Shown piece by piece: positions 6,999 through 8,073 of a stretch of DNA of 8,073 nucleotides. Numbering within the stretch: position 1 is the stretch's first letter; the number at the start of each line of letters is the position of its first letter. The DNA comes from an uncultured Actinomycetes bacterium. GTDB lineage: Bacteria; Actinomycetota; Acidimicrobiia; IMCC26256; PALSA-555. The notes under the pieces were generated by a model that saw only the letters and a program-made list of their open reading frames with translations, was not told the DNA's origin and did no database searches. The position numbers and the translations under genes are program-made. The DNA is taken from NCBI GenBank assembly GCA_937927875.1, contig CALEYV010000124.1:1-8073 (forward strand), in the 5' to 3' direction.

Positions 6999-7478
6999 GT
7001 GCTGCTCTGGTTCACCGCGGTCGCGATCCTGCTGGTGGCCAACATCTTCCGCAGCAGCGGCCTCGACTACCGCCTGGTCGCGCTCGGCGCGCTGGGGCCG
7101 CTCGTCATCGACGCCCCGGTCGGGCACCGGGCCCTCGGCCACTCGCTCGTGCTCGCGGTGGGCCTGTTCACCCTGGTGATGGTGGCCACGGCCGGTCGGT
7201 CCCGGCTCCGGCGCCGTCGGCTGCTGTGCATCCCGATCGGCATGTTCGTCGGGCTCGTGCTGTCGGGTGCGTTCACGCAGGACCACGTGTTCCTCTGGCC
7301 GTTCCTGGGCGGCTTCGGGGACCACGCCCTCCTGCCCTCGTGGTGGGTGGTCCTCGGCGAGGAGCTGGTCGGCCTCGTCGGCTGGTGGTGGATCGTCGGC
7401 CAGTTCGACCTCTACCTCGAGGGACCCCGACTGGCGTTCCTGCGGTCGGGGCGGCTCCAGGAAGGGAAGCGGCCGTGA
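6999..7478 (+). CDS. Small multi-pass membrane protein with YdjM/DUF457-like motifs
   Basis: A 159-residue hydrophobic protein starting at GTG 6999, four bases after the RNase H stop. It has about four to five likely membrane segments, near residues 3-15, 26-37, 47-65, 75-92 and 113-135, with a basic RSRLRRRR cluster (67-74) after the third. I do not firmly recognise it. The spacing of LVIDAP (Asp38), GHRALGHSL (His43, Arg44, His48, Ser49) and TQDHVFLWPF (Asp95, His96, Trp100, Pro101) recalls the HR-x-x-(T)HS and D...WPF signatures of YdjM/DUF457 membrane proteins, usually annotated as metal-dependent hydrolases. That is a motif-level resemblance only. Its place inside an operon, with its stop overlapping the next start (TGATG), supports a real gene. 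Function is unknown; a substrate at the membrane handled jointly with the adjacent phosphatase is conceivable but unproven. Confidence 0.82.
   Translation: MLLWFTAVAILLVANIFRSSGLDYRLVALGALGPLVIDAPVGHRALGHSLVLAVGLFTLVMVATAGRSRLRRRRLLCIPIGMFVGLVLSGAFTQDHVFLWPFLGGFGDHALLPSWWVVLGEELVGLVGWWWIVGQFDLYLEGPRLAFLRSGRLQEGKRP
7459..7469 (+). promoter_or_regulatory. Strong purine-rich ribosome-binding site of the phosphatase gene
   Basis: AGGAAGGGAAG ends five bases before GTG 7475 and eight before ATG 7478. It is the only obvious Shine-Dalgarno tract among the gene starts in this window and suggests the phosphatase is translated with its own initiation signal. It does not decide between the two overlapping start codons. 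Confidence 0.5.
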
Positions 7479-8062
7479 TGGTCCTGGTCCGGCACGGCGA
7501 GACGGAGGCCAACCGCGCCGGCCTGTTGCTCGGGCGCGCCGACCCGCCGCTCAACGAGCGGGGTCGCCAGCAGGCGGACGCGCTGGCAACCGCGCTGCGC
7601 CGGGAGCCGGACCCGCTCATCATCGCCAGCCCGCTCGCCCGGGCCCAGGAGACGGCCGCCCGCATTGCGGCCGCGACGGGTGCAAGCCTCGAGACCGACC
7701 CCCGGCTCATCGAGCTCGACTACGGCGAGTGGGACGAGCGGCGGCTGAATGACGTCCCGCCTGACGTCGCGTCGCGCTGGCGGGCCGACCCGACCTTCGC
7801 GCCGCCAGGTGGTGAGAGCCTGGCCGAGCTTCGAGCCCGGGTGGCGCCGTGCGAGGTGTCGCTGCGCGAGCGGGCCCGCGACGGCACCGCGATCGTCGTC
7901 AGCCACGTCTCGCCCATCAAGGCGATGATCCTGATCGCGCTCGAGCTCAATGACGGGTTCGCGTGGCGGCTGCGCCTCGACGTGGCCTCGATCTGTCGGG
8001 TCGCGCCCGGGCCGGCCGGCCCGGTGCTCGTCACCTTCAACGAGACGGGGCATCTCCGCTGA
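7478..8062 (+). CDS. Histidine phosphatase superfamily protein (CobC / phosphoglycerate mutase-like)
   Basis: A 194-residue single-domain enzyme of the branch-1 histidine phosphatase family. The phosphohistidine motif LVRHGETEAN is at the N-terminus, with His6 as nucleophile beside Arg5. SPLARAQETA supplies Arg55, LIELDYGEWD supplies the acid Glu79, GGESLAEL (111-118) is the usual phosphatase-type motif, and VVSHVSPIKAM supplies the second catalytic His143. All core residues are present. The substrate is not evident. Relatives include alpha-ribazole phosphatase (CobC) and broad acid phosphatases, and the nearest known context is the C-terminal half of the RNase H-phosphatase fusion Rv2228c. 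ATG 7478 overlaps the membrane-protein stop by one base; GTG 7475 with a four-base overlap is an equally possible start. A purine run, AGGAAGGGAAG at 7459-7469, provides the one good ribosome-binding site in this operon. Only 11 bases remain after the stop. Confidence 0.93.
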   Translation: MVLVRHGETEANRAGLLLGRADPPLNERGRQQADALATALRREPDPLIIASPLARAQETAARIAAATGASLETDPRLIELDYGEWDERRLNDVPPDVASRWRADPTFAPPGGESLAELRARVAPCEVSLRERARDGTAIVVSHVSPIKAMILIALELNDGFAWRLRLDVASICRVAPGPAGPVLVTFNETGHLR

Positions 8063-8073
8063 GCGTCGGCGCG

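Noticed and set aside
7226..7477. N-terminal extension of the histidine phosphatase frame back to an ATG at 7226
   Set aside because: It would overlap 250 bases of the membrane-protein gene, and the family begins directly at the LVRHGE motif, preceded here by a good ribosome-binding site.
1..8073. Search for tRNA, rRNA, CRISPR arrays, transposases, phage genes, toxin-antitoxin pairs or defence modules
   Set aside because: None seen. The helicase-nuclease pair could suggest a defence system, but its motifs and gene order fit housekeeping double-strand-break resection of the AddAB type.

Overview
The window is a high-GC stretch of ordinary, densely packed bacterial chromosome, most likely from an actinobacterium and perhaps Acidimicrobiia-like. 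The reasons are the GC-rich third codon positions, five GTG starts among seven genes, Shine-Dalgarno-poor starts with TANNNT-like boxes right upstream, and a zinc-ribbon protein / RNase H / histidine-phosphatase gene order that resembles the Mycobacterium Rv2229c-Rv2228c locus. The placement is inferred; no rRNA or other strong taxonomic marker is present.

Left part (1-3620, minus strand): a two-gene recombinational-repair operon. The promoter-proximal gene encodes a 1023-residue AddB-type protein. Its N-terminal helicase-like half has no usable Walker A motif, and its C-terminal half is a RecB/Cas4-type nuclease with a four-cysteine iron-sulfur signature. It overlaps by 4 bases the start of a UvrD/RecB-type (AddA-like) helicase gene that runs off the left edge. 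Together they should form a helicase-nuclease that resects double-strand DNA ends.

Middle (3621-5865): an 89-base divergent spacer separates the repair operon from a plus-strand gene for a bifunctional class A penicillin-binding protein (glycosyltransferase plus transpeptidase) with one N-terminal membrane anchor and a Pro/Thr-rich tail. A 7-bp-stem hairpin spans its stop codon. A 55-base gap with a TAGGGT box follows.

Right part (5865-8062, plus strand): a tight four-gene operon with gaps of -4, +4 and -1 bases. The genes encode a coiled-coil zinc-ribbon protein (COG1579 type), a short RNase HI, a small multi-pass membrane protein with YdjM/DUF457-like motifs, and a histidine phosphatase. 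In mycobacteria and Streptomyces the RNase H and phosphatase are one fused protein; here they are separate genes with the membrane-protein gene between them.

No tRNA, rRNA, CRISPR array, insertion sequence, prophage or toxin-antitoxin module was seen, and nothing looks recently transferred. I did not find a clearly new system. The points most worth following are the unfused RNase H/phosphatase arrangement with its inserted membrane protein, the probable leaderless promoters, and the motor-dead, nuclease-intact AddB-type subunit.
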